From the NCBI RefSeq assembly GCF_009928425.1, contig NZ_JAABNS010000001.1:3906001-3970000 (forward strand): a stretch of 64,000 nucleotides of DNA, written 5' to 3'. Within the stretch, counting starts at the first letter, position 1, and each line of letters starts with the position of its first letter. Source of the stretch: Pseudarthrobacter sp. ATCC 49987. Its GTDB lineage: Bacteria > Actinomycetota > Actinomycetes > Actinomycetales > Micrococcaceae. Both the position numbers and the translations under genes were made by a program. A model generated the notes under the pieces. It searched no databases. It was not told where the DNA came from and saw only the letters and a list, made by a program, of their open reading frames with translations. Shown here piece by piece: positions 18,602 through 30,307 of this stretch.

Positions 18602-19884
18602 GCGATGGCTTCCCGCAGGACCGGGGCCAGCCTGCGGACTCCTTCGCGGATGGACTCCGGCGGAACAGCGCTGAAAGCCAGCCGGATCTTGTTCGACGGT
18701 TCATCGGAATGTGTAAATGCCGCGCCCGGAATGAAGACCACCCCTGCATCGATTGCCTTCTTCAACAGCGGGTAGGTGTCCACGCCCTCGGGCAGTGTGA
18801 CCCAGACGAAGAAGCCACCCTCGGGACGGGTCCAACTCAGGCCCGGCGGCATGTACTCGTCGAGGGCGGCCAGCATCGCATTGCAGCGCTCCTGGTACAG
18901 GCCCCGGTAGGTCTCGATTTGGCCGCGCCAGTCGTAGTCCCGGAGGTAGGCGGAGATCAGCATCTGGTTGAGGGTCGGCGGGCAGAGGGTGACAGCCTCC
19001 GACGCCAGGTAATAGCGGCGCTGGAGGTGCGCCGGGACGAGGGCCCAGCCGATCCGCAGTCCCGGGGCGAAGATTTTCGAGAAGGACCCCATGTAGATCA
19101 CGTCGTCCGCGTTGGCGGCCCGCAGCGGGGTGAGCGGCTTGCCGTCAAACCGGAGCAGTCCGTATGGGTTGTCCTCCAGGACCAAAATATTCGCATTGCG
19201 ACATATATCGACGACCTGCTGCCGCCGTTCCGTCGACAGCGTAATGCCGGAAGGGTTGTTGAAGCTGGGGATTGTGTACAGGAACTTGATGTTCTTCCCT
19301 GCTGTCTGCAGGGCCGCAATCTTGGCCGCGAGGAGGTCCGGGATGATGCCGTCCGCGTCCATCGGCACCGTGGCGACCTCGACCTGGTAGGCCTCAAAGG
19401 TGTTGAGGGCGCCCACATAGGTGGGGTCCTCGACGAGCACGACGTCGCCGGGGTTGCAGAAAACCTTGGTCGCAACGTCCTGGGCTGACTGGGAACCCGC
19501 GGTGATGACGACGTTCTCGGGTCTGGCGTCCAGGATTCCTTCCGCGGCCATGACCTCGCAGATCTGCGTGCGGAGCTCCTCGGTGCCCTGTCCGCCACCG
19601 TACTGCAGCGCGGCCATTCCCTGTTCGGCGATGATCTTCGCGGCGGTCTGGCCGAGCCGTTCCAGCGGCAGCGACTGAAGGTACGGGCTTCCGCCGGCCA
19701 GCGAGACGAGGCCGGGGCGCATCGAGATGTCGAAGACATCGCGGACGGCCGATTGCTTGATATTTGCTGCGCGCTCCGAGAACAGTTCCTCGTGGCGGTG
19801 GGCGGACGTAGCCGCACGTTCGATTGCGTCAATTGCCTCGGCCGGAAGTACCTCTGCGGCGGCATCAAGTGTTTCGTGGGTCAC
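18592..19884 (-). CDS. PLP-dependent aminotransferase, MocR/LysN (2-aminoadipate) type
   Basis: A 430-residue fold-I aminotransferase without the DNA-binding domain of MocR regulators. It shows VSLAGGSPYLQSLPLE at the start of the core, YGGGQGTEELR, the conserved EDPTYVGALN and EDNPYGLLRF, and the PLP lysine in MGSFSKIFAPGLRIGW. It resembles LysN, alpha-aminoadipate and valine-pyruvate type enzymes; the substrate is not fixed. The start is GTG 19884, since TATTCT lies seven bases upstream (leaderless pattern); a longer reading adds 31 unconserved residues. Confidence 0.85.
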   Translation of the reverse strand: MTHETLDAAAEVLPAEAIDAIERAATSAHRHEELFSERAANIKQSAVRDVFDISMRPGLVSLAGGSPYLQSLPLERLGQTAAKIIAEQGMAALQYGGGQGTEELRTQICEVMAAEGILDARPENVVITAGSQSAQDVATKVFCNPGDVVLVEDPTYVGALNTFEAYQVEVATVPMDADGIIPDLLAAKIAALQTAGKNIKFLYTIPSFNNPSGITLSTERRQQVVDICRNANILVLEDNPYGLLRFDGKPLTPLRAANADDVIYMGSFSKIFAPGLRIGWALVPAHLQRRYYLASEAVTLCPPTLNQMLISAYLRDYDWRGQIETYRGLYQERCNAMLAALDEYMPPGLSWTRPEGGFFVWVTLPEGVDTYPLLKKAIDAGVVFIPGAAFTHSDEPSNKIRLAFSAVPPESIREGVRRLAPVLREAIAAR

Positions 19885-19975
19885 ATCACCCAGAATACAA
19901 CCCGTGTTGTCAGATAGAAAACCTTTGTTTCCAATTCGCCTAGTCGGCGTTCGAAATCGTCTCCGAACGCAGGAC

Positions 19976-20005
19976 ACCCCCGGGCGCAGGAGGGCGACCG
20001 GGGGT
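19976..20005. terminator. Hairpin downstream of FMN reductase gene
   Basis: ACCCCCGG (19976-19983) pairs with CCGGGGGT (19998-20005) over 14 bases, just past the end of the minus-strand FMN reductase gene. Confidence 0.5.
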
Positions 20006-20025
20006 GCTCGGGGTTCAGCCGGAAA

Positions 20026-20589
20026 CTACGCTGCGGCGACCGTGCGGGATTCTTCCAGGGTGGCGAAGACAGCCTTGATCTGCTCCACGACCTCGGCGTC
20101 GTCCTTCGGGTGGACCTCCGCGAAGCGGACCATGGAGCCCGGGACGGCCAGCTTGACGTCCTCGAGGACCTGGGCGCCGGCGATGCCGACGGCCTTGCGG
20201 GCCTCGTCCTGGGCCCAGACTCCGCCGAACTGGCCGAATGCGGTGCCGACGACGGCGGTCGGCTTGCCCGAGAGGGCGCCGGCGCCGTACGGGCGGGACA
20301 GCCAGTCGATGGCGTTCTTCAGTGATGCGGGGACCGTGCCGTTGTGCTCGGGGGTAACCAGGAGCAGGGTGTCGGCGTCGTTCGCGGCGGCACGCAGGGC
20401 GGCCGCTGCGGCGGGAACCTGGCCTTCGACGTCGATGTCCTCGTTGTAGAACGGGATGTTGCCGAGGCTCTCGTGGATGAGGACCTCAACCTGCTCCGGG
20501 GCGTTCAGCTGGATGGCTTCGGCGAGCTTCTGGTTGGTGGATTCGGCGCGCAGGCTGCCGACCAGGGTGAGAACGGTGTTCTTGGGCAT
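20026..20589 (-). CDS. NAD(P)H-dependent FMN reductase
   Basis: A 187-residue flavodoxin-fold reductase of the NADPH-dependent FMN reductase family. It has the phosphate-binding start VGSLRAESTNQKLAEA and the signature LLVTPEHNGTVPASLKNAIDWLSRP, in which the family motif is P-E-Y/H-N-G. It acts in the cytoplasm in flavin or quinone reduction. It is divergent from a TetR gene with a dyad between them, so it is probably the target of that repressor. Confidence 0.88.
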   Translation of the reverse strand: MPKNTVLTLVGSLRAESTNQKLAEAIQLNAPEQVEVLIHESLGNIPFYNEDIDVEGQVPAAAAALRAAANDADTLLLVTPEHNGTVPASLKNAIDWLSRPYGAGALSGKPTAVVGTAFGQFGGVWAQDEARKAVGIAGAQVLEDVKLAVPGSMVRFAEVHPKDDAEVVEQIKAVFATLEESRTVAAA

Positions 20590-20666
20590 GGGAACTCCTA
20601 GGTGTCGCGCCGCGGATGCTCTGCGGCTGGCTGATCATGTGAGGCTGTTGCCGGCCTTCACTGATC

Positions 20667-20688
20667 AAAACGGACTGCGGTCCGCTTC
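20667..20688. promoter_or_regulatory. Dyad between FMN reductase and TetR genes
   Basis: AAAACGGAC-TGCG-GTCCGCTTC, a nine-base dyad with two mismatches, lies between the divergent starts and just upstream of the TAGAAT box (20702-20707) of the TetR gene. A TetR operator is the simplest reading. Confidence 0.55.
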
Positions 20689-20714
20689 TATTCCACGTGA
20701 CTAGAATGTGCGGT

Positions 20715-21311
20715 GTGAGCCTAATCCCCATCCGCCCGGGCGCGGGGCCCGAACGCCGCGACGCCGCCCGGAACCGCGAGCTGCTCCTCCGGGCTGCCCG
20801 CGAGCTCGTCGAGGAGTGCGGGGCGGACGGCCTGACCATGGGCACCCTCGCGCAGCGTGCCGGCGTGGGCAAAGGGACGGTGTTCCGGCGGTTCGGCAGC
20901 AGGGCGGGGCTCATGATGGCGCTGCTGAGCGACGCCGAGGCCGAGTTCCAGGGGCGGTTTATGTTCGGCCCGCCGCCGCTGGGCCCCGGCGCTCCGGCGC
21001 TGGAGCGGCTCATCGCCTTCGGCGCGGAGCGCATCGCCTGGGTCCTGGAATTCGGCGAGCTGGCCCGGGCCGCGGACGTGTCAGCCTACAACCGGTTCGA
21101 CGTGCCGGCGGCCGTGCTCTGGCACCGGCATCTGGAGATGCTGCTCCGGGAAGCTGGTGTGACCGCGGACCCCTGGCTGATGGCGACCTCGCTGAGTGCC
21201 GTCCTGGAGCCGGAGCGGATCCTGCATGCCGTCCGGGTGCACCAGATTGCCCCAGAGCGCCTCGCGGCGTCCTGGCGGGAGCTCGTCTCGCGCGTTGTGC
21301 GCGGGGCCTAG
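20715..21311 (+). CDS. TetR-family regulator
   Basis: A 198-residue TetR-type repressor. The helix-turn-helix at residues 20-65 shows LTMGTLAQRAGVGKGTVFRRFGSRAGLMMALL; the remainder is the helical ligand domain. The start is GTG 20715 because TAGAAT ends seven bases before it; in-frame starts at 20697 and 20706 would place the start inside the promoter. Its neighbour and probable target is the FMN reductase gene. Confidence 0.82.
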   Translation: MSLIPIRPGAGPERRDAARNRELLLRAARELVEECGADGLTMGTLAQRAGVGKGTVFRRFGSRAGLMMALLSDAEAEFQGRFMFGPPPLGPGAPALERLIAFGAERIAWVLEFGELARAADVSAYNRFDVPAAVLWHRHLEMLLREAGVTADPWLMATSLSAVLEPERILHAVRVHQIAPERLAASWRELVSRVVRGA

Positions 21312-21673
21312 CCCCGGCCGGGCTGCTGGCCGGGCGGCATCAAATCAATTCCCCGGAATTATTCATAACGATCTGATACCTGACTCGCGGAATGCCGGGG
21401 GAGGCGACGTCCGGCGGCAGTATCCATGTGATAGTTTCCTCTGGAATGTGACCCGCAACATAGTCCACAAGGACTCGCCGAAAGGCCTGCGGGTGGCCAG
21501 ATACCCGCTGGCCCAGATCCCGGATCGGCAGCGGTAACCCCCTGCCGGATGGGGACTACGGAAGGATCAAGCTGTGAATCTTGTCAAGAATCCTGCGCGC
21601 GGCGGGGCTGTTATGGCTCCCCCGGCAGCGGAGGGCACCGCAACGGCAACGGCAATCCAGAACTAGTCGTCCC
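21312..21673. other. Intergenic stretch before peptide ABC operon
   Basis: 362 bases without a convincing full-length gene. It must contain the promoter of the peptide transporter operon. It holds one short open frame with a ribosome site (21574-21666). No strong inverted repeat was found. Confidence 0.6.
21574..21666 (+). CDS. Possible 30-residue leader peptide
   Basis: GTG 21574 preceded by GGAAGGATC opens a 30-codon frame ending in TAG eight bases before the first permease start. It is Ala/Pro/Thr-rich (begins MNLVKNPARGGAVMAPP). It could be a translated leader of the ABC operon or chance; no homologue is recognised. Confidence 0.25.
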   Translation: MNLVKNPARGGAVMAPPAAEGTATATAIQN

Positions 21674-22660
21674 ATGCTCCGATACCTCGCAAAACGTGCC
21701 ATCACATATGTCTTCATGATCTTCCTGACCACCACCGCCGGGTACTTCCTGGCCGTGAACACCCTGCAGCCGGCGCTGCTGGAGCAGGAACGGATCCCGC
21801 GGCCCACCCCCGAGCAGGTGGCCAACTCCTTCCGGCTGAAGGGTCTGGACCCGGAGCTCAGCGCGTGGGATCGCTACCTTGAGTGGCTCACGGCGATCGT
21901 CACCCGCTGGGATTGGGGCCGCAGTCCCAACGGCGCGTTCATCAACGCCGAATTCGGCGACCGGGTTTGGATCTCGACCCGGCTGTTCCTGGCCTCCATC
22001 GTCCTGACCTTGATCATCGGCGTCGCCCTGGGTGTGTACACGGCTGCCCGGCAGTACAAAGCCTCGGACCGGGTCATCACGTCCTACAGCTACCTCGTGT
22101 ACATCGTGCCCGCGCCGATCGCCTACTTCCTGGTGCAGCTCGGTGCCATCAACGTCAACGAGACGGTGGGCGAACGCATCTTCTTCGTCACAGGCATCTC
22201 CACCCCGGGGATGGAGGGCGGCGGCTGGGCACAATTCGTCGACATGCTGGCCCACTACGCGGTGCCGACCTTCGCGATCACGATCGTCGGGTGGGGCACG
22301 TACCAGATCGCCCAGCGGCAATATCTCCTGGACAACGTCAACGCCGACTTCGTCCGGACGGCGCGGGCCAAGGGGCTGACCCGCAACCAGGCCATCAGCC
22401 GGCACGCCCTGCGGGTGTCCTTCATCCCCGTGGCGCAAAGCATCGCGTTCACCATCCCGGCCATTTTCGCCGGCGGCTTCTTCGCCGAAAAAATCTTCGC
22501 CTGGCATGGCGTCGGCTCCTGGAGCATCGACGCCATCGCCCTGCAGGACGTCAACGCCGCGACGGCGACCCTCGCCTACGGCTCCGTGATCTTCGCCATC
22601 GGCGCGATCCTCGCGGACTTCGCCACCACGCTGGTCGACCCGAGAGTGCGGGTGCAGTAA
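21674..22660 (+). CDS. Peptide ABC transporter permease (DppB/OppB type)
   Basis: A 328-residue inner-membrane permease of a dipeptide/oligopeptide importer. The N-terminal segment YLAKRAITYVFMIFLTT and five to six further membrane spans match the OppB topology; the EAA-like loop that contacts the ATPase is FVRTARAKGLTRNQAISRHALR. The ATG at 21674 is chosen over an in-frame ATG 31 codons upstream, which adds an Arg-rich non-family stretch. It is the first gene of a four-gene operon. Confidence 0.88.
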   Translation: MLRYLAKRAITYVFMIFLTTTAGYFLAVNTLQPALLEQERIPRPTPEQVANSFRLKGLDPELSAWDRYLEWLTAIVTRWDWGRSPNGAFINAEFGDRVWISTRLFLASIVLTLIIGVALGVYTAARQYKASDRVITSYSYLVYIVPAPIAYFLVQLGAINVNETVGERIFFVTGISTPGMEGGGWAQFVDMLAHYAVPTFAITIVGWGTYQIAQRQYLLDNVNADFVRTARAKGLTRNQAISRHALRVSFIPVAQSIAFTIPAIFAGGFFAEKIFAWHGVGSWSIDAIALQDVNAATATLAYGSVIFAIGAILADFATTLVDPRVRVQ

Positions 22661-22662
22661 GC

Positions 22663-23624
22663 ATGACAAACCTCAACACCGTCGACCCGGCCGCCGTCGC
22701 CGGCGAGGCGAAGATCGAACGCAACGACGTCGTCATCGCGAAGTCCTCGATCATCCTCCGCCGCTTCCTGCGCAACAAGACGGCCGTCGTCGGCCTGGTC
22801 GTCTTCCTGGCGCTGACCCTGTTCTCCTTTGTGGGCGGCTTCTTCACCAGCTGGGACAAGGAGACGATCGACCCGTTCAACATCGGCATGCCGCCGTCGG
22901 CCGAGCACCTGCTGGGCACCTCCCAGGCCGGCATCGACCTCTACGCCCTGACCGTGGAGGGCACCCGGATCTCGATCCTGATCGGCCTCGTCGTCGGCCT
23001 CGTCTCGGTGCTGATCGCCGCCGTGTACGGCTGCACCATGGCCTACTTCGGCGGGAAGGTGGACAAGGTCATGCTGTTCATCCTCGAAGCCCTGATCATG
23101 ATGCCGGCCCTCCTGGTTGTCGCCGTGGCCACGAGCGGCGGCGGCAACGGCCTGCAGAAGTCCCTGCCCAGCTGGCTCCTGCTGATCATCGTCCTGCTGG
23201 TCTTCAGCTGGATGGGCACCGCACGGCTCATCCGCTCGCTCTCGATGTCCCTCATGACGCGCGACTTCGTCAAGGCGGCCCAGTACATGGGCATCCCGCC
23301 GCGGCGCATCGTCTGGCGGCACCTGGTCCCCAACATCGGCTCGCTTCTGGTCCTGGACATCACCCGCGGCATCACCGGCGCGATCCTGGCCGAGGTTGCG
23401 TTCTCCTTTATCGGCATCGGCATCAAGGTCCCGGACGTCAGTCTGGGTGTGCTGATCGGCCAGGCCACCTCGCAGGTCTCCACGTTCCCGTGGATGTTCT
23501 GGGTCCCGCTGACCGTCATGTTCCTGCTGACCGGGTCGCTCGCCATGATGAACGACGGCCTGCGCGACGCATTCGATCCCAGCTCCAGCTCCGTCGGCAG
23601 CGCCAAGAAGAAGAAGAAGACCCC

Positions 23625-23628
<4 letters not shown>
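22663..23628 (+). CDS. Peptide ABC transporter permease (DppC/OppC type)
   Basis: A 321-residue second permease. The N-terminal cytoplasmic segment is followed by the OppC-type opening span KTAVVGLVVFLALTLFSF, a periplasmic loop with HLLGTSQAGIDLYALTVEG (the LGTDxxGRD-like motif of OppC proteins), and the EAA-like loop FVKAAQYMGIPPRRIVWRHL. The start follows the DppB stop by two bases. The C-terminus ends in a short Lys run (KKKKKTP) that overlaps the ATPase start (ATGA). Confidence 0.9.
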
Positions 23629-25898
<2,270 letters not shown>

Positions 25899-25952
25899 CC
25901 TACCAGTCACACGCATCACAACTTGCACCAAAAATGGAATGAAGGGGAACAC

Positions 25953-27665
25953 ATGAAGAATCTGACCAAGATCGGCGGCGTTACCGCCGTCGTTGCAGCG
26001 CTTGCGCTGACCGCTTGTGGCGGTGGCGGCGGCGCCGCAAAGGGTCCTGAGGCCGCCAAGGGCCAGGACGCGGGAAGTGATCTGGCCAAGCTGGTCAGCA
26101 TCAACGCGAAGGACGCCAAGGACCTGCAGCCGGGCGGCACCGTCACCCTGCCGCTGGGCAACATCGGTCCGGACTTCAACGGTTTCTCCAACAACGGCAA
26201 CAGCGCGGACAACACTGCCCTGCACCGCCCGATCGACGAGGCCGGCACGTGGGGCTGCTGGAATTTCGACTTCGACGGCACCGCCACGCCGAACAAGAAT
26301 TTCTGCGAGGACGTCAAGAGCGAGGTCAAGGACGGCAAGCAGACCATCACCATCAAGGTGAACGAGAAGGCCAGCTACAACGACGGCACCCCGATCGACG
26401 TCAAGACCTTTGAGAACACCTGGAACATGCTCAAGGGCGAGAACAAGGACATCGACATCGTCAGCTCCGGCGCGTACGAGTTCGTTGACTCCGTCAAGGC
26501 CGGCTCCAGCGCCAAGGAGGTCGTTGTCACCACCACCCAGCCGGTCTTCCCGCTGGATGCACTCTTCACCGGCTTCGTCCACCCGGCCGTGAACACCCCG
26601 GCGATCTTCAACGAAGGCTTCACCGGCGACATGCACCCGGAGTGGATGGCCGGACCGTTCAAGCTGGACCAGTACGACAGCGCCGCCAAGACGGTCACCC
26701 TCGCCCAGAACGACAAGTGGTGGGGCGCCAAGCCGGTCCTGGAAAAAGTGGTCTTCCGCCAGCTTGAGAGCAGCGCCGCGATTGCCGCCTTCAAGAACGG
26801 TGAAATCGATGGTGTTTCCGCAAACACCATCACCCCGTACAAGCAGCTGGACGGCACCAAGGACTCCGAGATCCGCCGCGGCCAGCGCCTCTTCGCCGGT
26901 GGCCTGAACCTCAACGCCCAGAAGGCTCCGATGAGCGACGTCGCCATCCGCAAGGCGATCTTCACCGCCGTCGACCGCGAGGCACTGCGCAAGGTCCGCT
27001 TCAACGGCCTGAACTGGGAAGAAACCAGCTCCGGATCGATGATGCTGCTGCCGTTCTCCAAGTACTACCAGGACAACTACCCCGTGAAGGAAACCGGCGC
27101 CGAAGCCGCCAAGAAGGTCCTCGCCGACGCCGGCTACAAGGCCAACGCCGCTGGCGTCATGGAGAAGGACGGCGTCCCCGCCGCCTTCAAGATCAGCAAC
27201 TTCGGTGACGACCCCACCACCCTGGCCTTCGCGCAGACCCTGCAGAGCCAGCTCAAGGCCGGCGGCATGGATGTTGGCATCGACCAGCGCGCTTCTGCCG
27301 ATTTCGGCAAGGTCCTGGGCAGCCGCGACTTCTTTATGAGCGTCTCCGGCTACACCGTGGGCGCCGACGCGACGGACGCCGTCAAGCAGTTCTACGATTC
27401 CAAGACGAATGAGAACGAACTGGGCGACGCTGAACTGGACGCCGAGATCAAGAAGCTCTCCACCATTGCCGACAACGCCGAGCGCAACAAGGCGGCTATG
27501 GAAGTTGAAAAGAAGCACATGGAAAAGTACTTCTCCATGGGTGTTGTGATGAACGGTCCGCAGATCTCCTTCGTGCGCACCGGCCTGGCCAACTACGGCC
27601 CGTCCCTGTTCAAGAGCCTGTCCCAGGTTCCGGACTGGACCACCCTCGGCTGGGAAAAGAAGTAA
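25953..27665 (+). CDS. Peptide ABC transporter substrate-binding lipoprotein
   Basis: A 570-residue extracellular solute-binding protein, family 5. The signal peptide begins MKNLTKIGGVTAVVAALA and ends in the lipobox LTAC, so Cys22 is the lipidated residue; a Gly-rich linker follows. The core has DGTPIDVKTFENTWN and IRKAIFTAVDREAL, both typical of SBP family 5. GAAGGGGAA precedes the ATG at 25953. It is the last gene of the importer operon, with a strong hairpin behind it. Confidence 0.92.
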   Translation: MKNLTKIGGVTAVVAALALTACGGGGGAAKGPEAAKGQDAGSDLAKLVSINAKDAKDLQPGGTVTLPLGNIGPDFNGFSNNGNSADNTALHRPIDEAGTWGCWNFDFDGTATPNKNFCEDVKSEVKDGKQTITIKVNEKASYNDGTPIDVKTFENTWNMLKGENKDIDIVSSGAYEFVDSVKAGSSAKEVVVTTTQPVFPLDALFTGFVHPAVNTPAIFNEGFTGDMHPEWMAGPFKLDQYDSAAKTVTLAQNDKWWGAKPVLEKVVFRQLESSAAIAAFKNGEIDGVSANTITPYKQLDGTKDSEIRRGQRLFAGGLNLNAQKAPMSDVAIRKAIFTAVDREALRKVRFNGLNWEETSSGSMMLLPFSKYYQDNYPVKETGAEAAKKVLADAGYKANAAGVMEKDGVPAAFKISNFGDDPTTLAFAQTLQSQLKAGGMDVGIDQRASADFGKVLGSRDFFMSVSGYTVGADATDAVKQFYDSKTNENELGDAELDAEIKKLSTIADNAERNKAAMEVEKKHMEKYFSMGVVMNGPQISFVRTGLANYGPSLFKSLSQVPDWTTLGWEKK

Positions 27666-27681
27666 CCCCAACTCCCCTTCA

Positions 27682-27777
27682 GACGCTCCCTCACCTTTGG
27701 CAGCTTTTCGGGCGACGCTCCCTCACCTTTCGAGGGGGCGTCGCCTGAATTATTGCGAAATCTGAGGGAGCGTCGGG
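27682..27777. terminator. Terminator hairpin within GACGCTCCCTCA repeats
   Basis: GACGCTCCCTCACCTTT occurs at 27682 and 27714, and the reverse complement of its first 12 bases at 27763-27774. The second copy forms a 14-bp hairpin with one G-T pair (27711-27724 with 27732-27745, loop of seven), followed by TGAATTATTG. It ends the ABC operon. Confidence 0.7.
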
Positions 27778-27803
27778 TGAGTGGGCGGGGGTACCGTGGA
27801 GCC

Positions 27804-28859
27804 ATGACAACCGATTCCCCCCGGCCCATCCGCGCGGCCGTCGCCGGCTTCGGCCTCTCGGGCAGCGTCTTCCATGCCCCGCTGCTGGCGGCCGACCCCG
27901 CGTTTTCCGTCGCGGTGATCTCCACTTCCGACGCCGGCAGGCAGTCCGCCGCAGCCGCCCGGTACCCCGGCGCCCGGATCGTCGACACCCCGGCGGACAT
28001 TCTGGGGCTCGCCGGCGAACTGGACCTGCTGGTCCTTGGCACTCCGCCGGCCACCCACTACCCGCTCGCGAAGGCCGCGCTGGAAGCCGGGCTCGACGTC
28101 GTCGTCGACAAGCCGTTTGCCGTGCGCAGCGCAGAAGGCGAGGAACTCATCCAGCTCGCCGCCGGGCTGGGCCGCGTGCTTACCGTCTTCCAGAACCGGC
28201 GCTGGGACGGTGACTACCTGACCGTCCGCGGCCTGCTGGAGCGCGGCGTCCTCGGCACCGTGACGCGGTTCGAATCCCGCTTCGAACGCTGGTCCCCGGA
28301 CGTCGTCAAAGCCTGGAAGGCGGCCGCGACGGCGGACGACGGCGGCGGGGTCCTGTTTGACCTTGGCACCCACCTGCTGGACCAGGCCGTGCAGCTGTTT
28401 GGCCCCGCCGCGGTCACCCACGCGGAACTGGAGGCGCGGCGGCCCGGGGAGAAGGCCGACGACGACGTCTTCCTCGCCCTGCGTCACGAGTCCGGGGTGA
28501 CCAGCCACCTGTGGATGAACATGCTTTGCGCCCAGCAGGGGCCGCGCTTCCGGCTCTTGGGCACCGGGGGCGGTTTCACCAAACACGGCGTGGACCCGCA
28601 GGAGCCGTTCATCGTGGCCGGCGGCAGCCCGCTGGACCCCGACTACGGGGTTGAGGACCGCGACTGGGCCGGGCTGCTGGGCCGGGACGGCCACCTGGAC
28701 CGGCTGCCCACCGAACGCGGCGCCTACCCGGACTTCTACCGGATCCTGGCGGACAAGATCAACGACGGCGGGGCCGCCTCGGCGCTGCCCGTCCCGGTGG
28801 ATCCGGCAGGCCCGGTGGAGGTACTGCGGCTGATCGAGCAGGCCCGCGCCCTGGCCTAA
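27804..28859 (+). CDS. Gfo/Idh/MocA-family oxidoreductase
   Basis: A 351-residue NAD(P)-dependent oxidoreductase. The Rossmann start is AAVAGFGLSGSVFHAPLL, and VVVDKPFAVRSAEG is the family EKP-type motif with its catalytic Lys. The C-terminal alpha/beta domain begins near residue 125. The substrate is probably a sugar or polyol derivative but cannot be deduced. The ATG at 27804 has TACCGT six bases upstream, so the message is probably leaderless. It is convergent with ald. Confidence 0.88.
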   Translation: MTTDSPRPIRAAVAGFGLSGSVFHAPLLAADPAFSVAVISTSDAGRQSAAAARYPGARIVDTPADILGLAGELDLLVLGTPPATHYPLAKAALEAGLDVVVDKPFAVRSAEGEELIQLAAGLGRVLTVFQNRRWDGDYLTVRGLLERGVLGTVTRFESRFERWSPDVVKAWKAAATADDGGGVLFDLGTHLLDQAVQLFGPAAVTHAELEARRPGEKADDDVFLALRHESGVTSHLWMNMLCAQQGPRFRLLGTGGGFTKHGVDPQEPFIVAGGSPLDPDYGVEDRDWAGLLGRDGHLDRLPTERGAYPDFYRILADKINDGGAASALPVPVDPAGPVEVLRLIEQARALA

Positions 28860-28864
28860 ACGCA

Positions 28865-28924
28865 ATCGACTGCTCCGAAACCGCCGTTTTGGGGGTCCAA
28901 AAGGGCGGCAACGGAGCAGTCGAT
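28865..28924. terminator. Bidirectional terminator between convergent genes
   Basis: ATCGACTGCTCCG (28865-28877) and its exact reverse complement (28912-28924) close a hairpin, with CCGCC/GGCGG and TTTT/AAAA pairing inside. It fills the space between the oxidoreductase and ald ends. Confidence 0.75.
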
Positions 28925-28941
28925 GCGGCTACCAGAGGGTG

Positions 28942-30060
28942 TTACGCGGAGACGAGCTCGTGCCAGTCGGCGACGAGCGGAAGGTTGTGCGCCTCGGAGA
29001 CCGAGCGGTGCGCAACCTTGCCGCCGGCGATGTTGAGCCCTGCGGCGAGGGCGGCGTCGCGCTCAAACGCTGCCTTGACGCCCAGGTTGGCCAGCGAGAC
29101 GGCGTAGCGCAGGGTGACGTTGGTCAGCGCGTACGTGGAGGTGTTCGGCACGGCGCCCGGCATGTTGGCCACGCAGTAGAAGATCGTGTTGTGGACCTTG
29201 TACGTCGGTTCCTGGTGCGTGGTGGGGTGCGTGTCCTCGAAGCAGCCGCCCTGGTCCACCGCGATGTCGACCAGCACGGAGCCGGGCTTCATCCGCGAGA
29301 CGAGCTCGTTCGTGACCAGCTTGGGGGCCTTGGCGCCCGGGATCAGCACGGAGCCGATGACGAGGTCGGCGTCGACCACGGACTTCTCGATCTCGTAGGC
29401 GTTGGAGGCCACCGTCTTCAGGCGGCCCTGGTACTGGGCATCCAGTTCGCGCAGCCGGTTGATGTTGATGTCCAGGATGGTGACGTCGGCGCCGAGGCCC
29501 AGGGCCATGGCGGCGGCGTTGGTGCCGGCAACACCGGCACCCAGGACAACCACCTTGGCCGGGCGGACACCCGGTACGCCGCCCAGCAGCACGCCCTTGC
29601 CGCCGGCCGGAGCCATCAGCGAGGTGGCGCCCACCTGGACGGACAGGCGGCCGGCAACCTCGGACATCGGGGCCAGCAGCGGCAGGCTGCGGCCCTCCTG
29701 GACGGTCTCGTAGGCGATGGCGGTGACGCCGGTGTTGATGAGTTCCTGCGTCAGCTCCGGCTCGGCCGCGAGGTGCAGGTAGGTGAAGAGGATCAGGCCC
29801 TTGCGGAAGCGGTGGTATTCGGCCTTGACCGGTTCCTTGACCTTCATGACCATATCGGCGCGGGCCCAGACGTCATCGGCGTCGGCGACGATCTCGGCGC
29901 CGGCGATGGCGTATTCCTCGTCCGTGATGCCCGAGCCCAGGCCCGCGCCGCGCTCCACCAGGACCGAGTGGCCGTGGGTGCGGAATTCGTGGACGCCGGC
30001 AGCCGTGATGGCGACGCGGAATTCATTGTTCTTGATCTCTTTGGGGACACCGATGATCAT
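28942..30060 (-). CDS. ald: Alanine dehydrogenase
   Basis: A 372-residue enzyme for L-alanine + NAD+ = pyruvate + ammonia + NADH. It opens [19 protein letters not shown], has the NAD-binding stretch [19 protein letters not shown] and the domain joint [16 protein letters not shown]. The length matches the family exactly with the ATG at 30060, which has GGAG before it; in-frame codons further upstream are not part of the gene. It is divergent from a PucR-type regulator that probably controls it. Confidence 0.95.
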   Translation of the reverse strand: MIIGVPKEIKNNEFRVAITAAGVHEFRTHGHSVLVERGAGLGSGITDEEYAIAGAEIVADADDVWARADMVMKVKEPVKAEYHRFRKGLILFTYLHLAAEPELTQELINTGVTAIAYETVQEGRSLPLLAPMSEVAGRLSVQVGATSLMAPAGGKGVLLGGVPGVRPAKVVVLGAGVAGTNAAAMALGLGADVTILDININRLRELDAQYQGRLKTVASNAYEIEKSVVDADLVIGSVLIPGAKAPKLVTNELVSRMKPGSVLVDIAVDQGGCFEDTHPTTHQEPTYKVHNTIFYCVANMPGAVPNTSTYALTNVTLRYAVSLANLGVKAAFERDAALAAGLNIAGGKVAHRSVSEAHNLPLVADWHELVSA

Positions 30061-30307
30061 TTGTGGGCTCCAGTGCTGGTGGCCTTGTGGGCCGGGGTGA
30101 ATGCGGGGAAGTCGTACTTCCAGAATAAATCCGGCTGTGAGGCAGGCGACAGGAGCCGCCGCGAGGTAATGCCAGTGGCCCGCGGAAACCCGGGCTTTTT
30201 CAAATAGCGGGCTGGACATTTGTCGAACCGGCGAGCGTCAGGTGTCGCCTGCTGTCCGCTGGCGGCCGCGTTCGCCGCGGCGCCCCGCCGCGCAGTAGTC
30301 TGGCAGG
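30061..30307. promoter_or_regulatory. ald / PucR-regulator divergent promoter region
   Basis: 247 bases between the divergent starts. On the + strand TAGTCT (30296-30301) is six bases before the regulator ATG. A loose dyad CAAAT-N12-ATTTG lies in the second half of the region (around 30200); it is weak evidence for an operator. Nothing else stands out. Confidence 0.4.
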
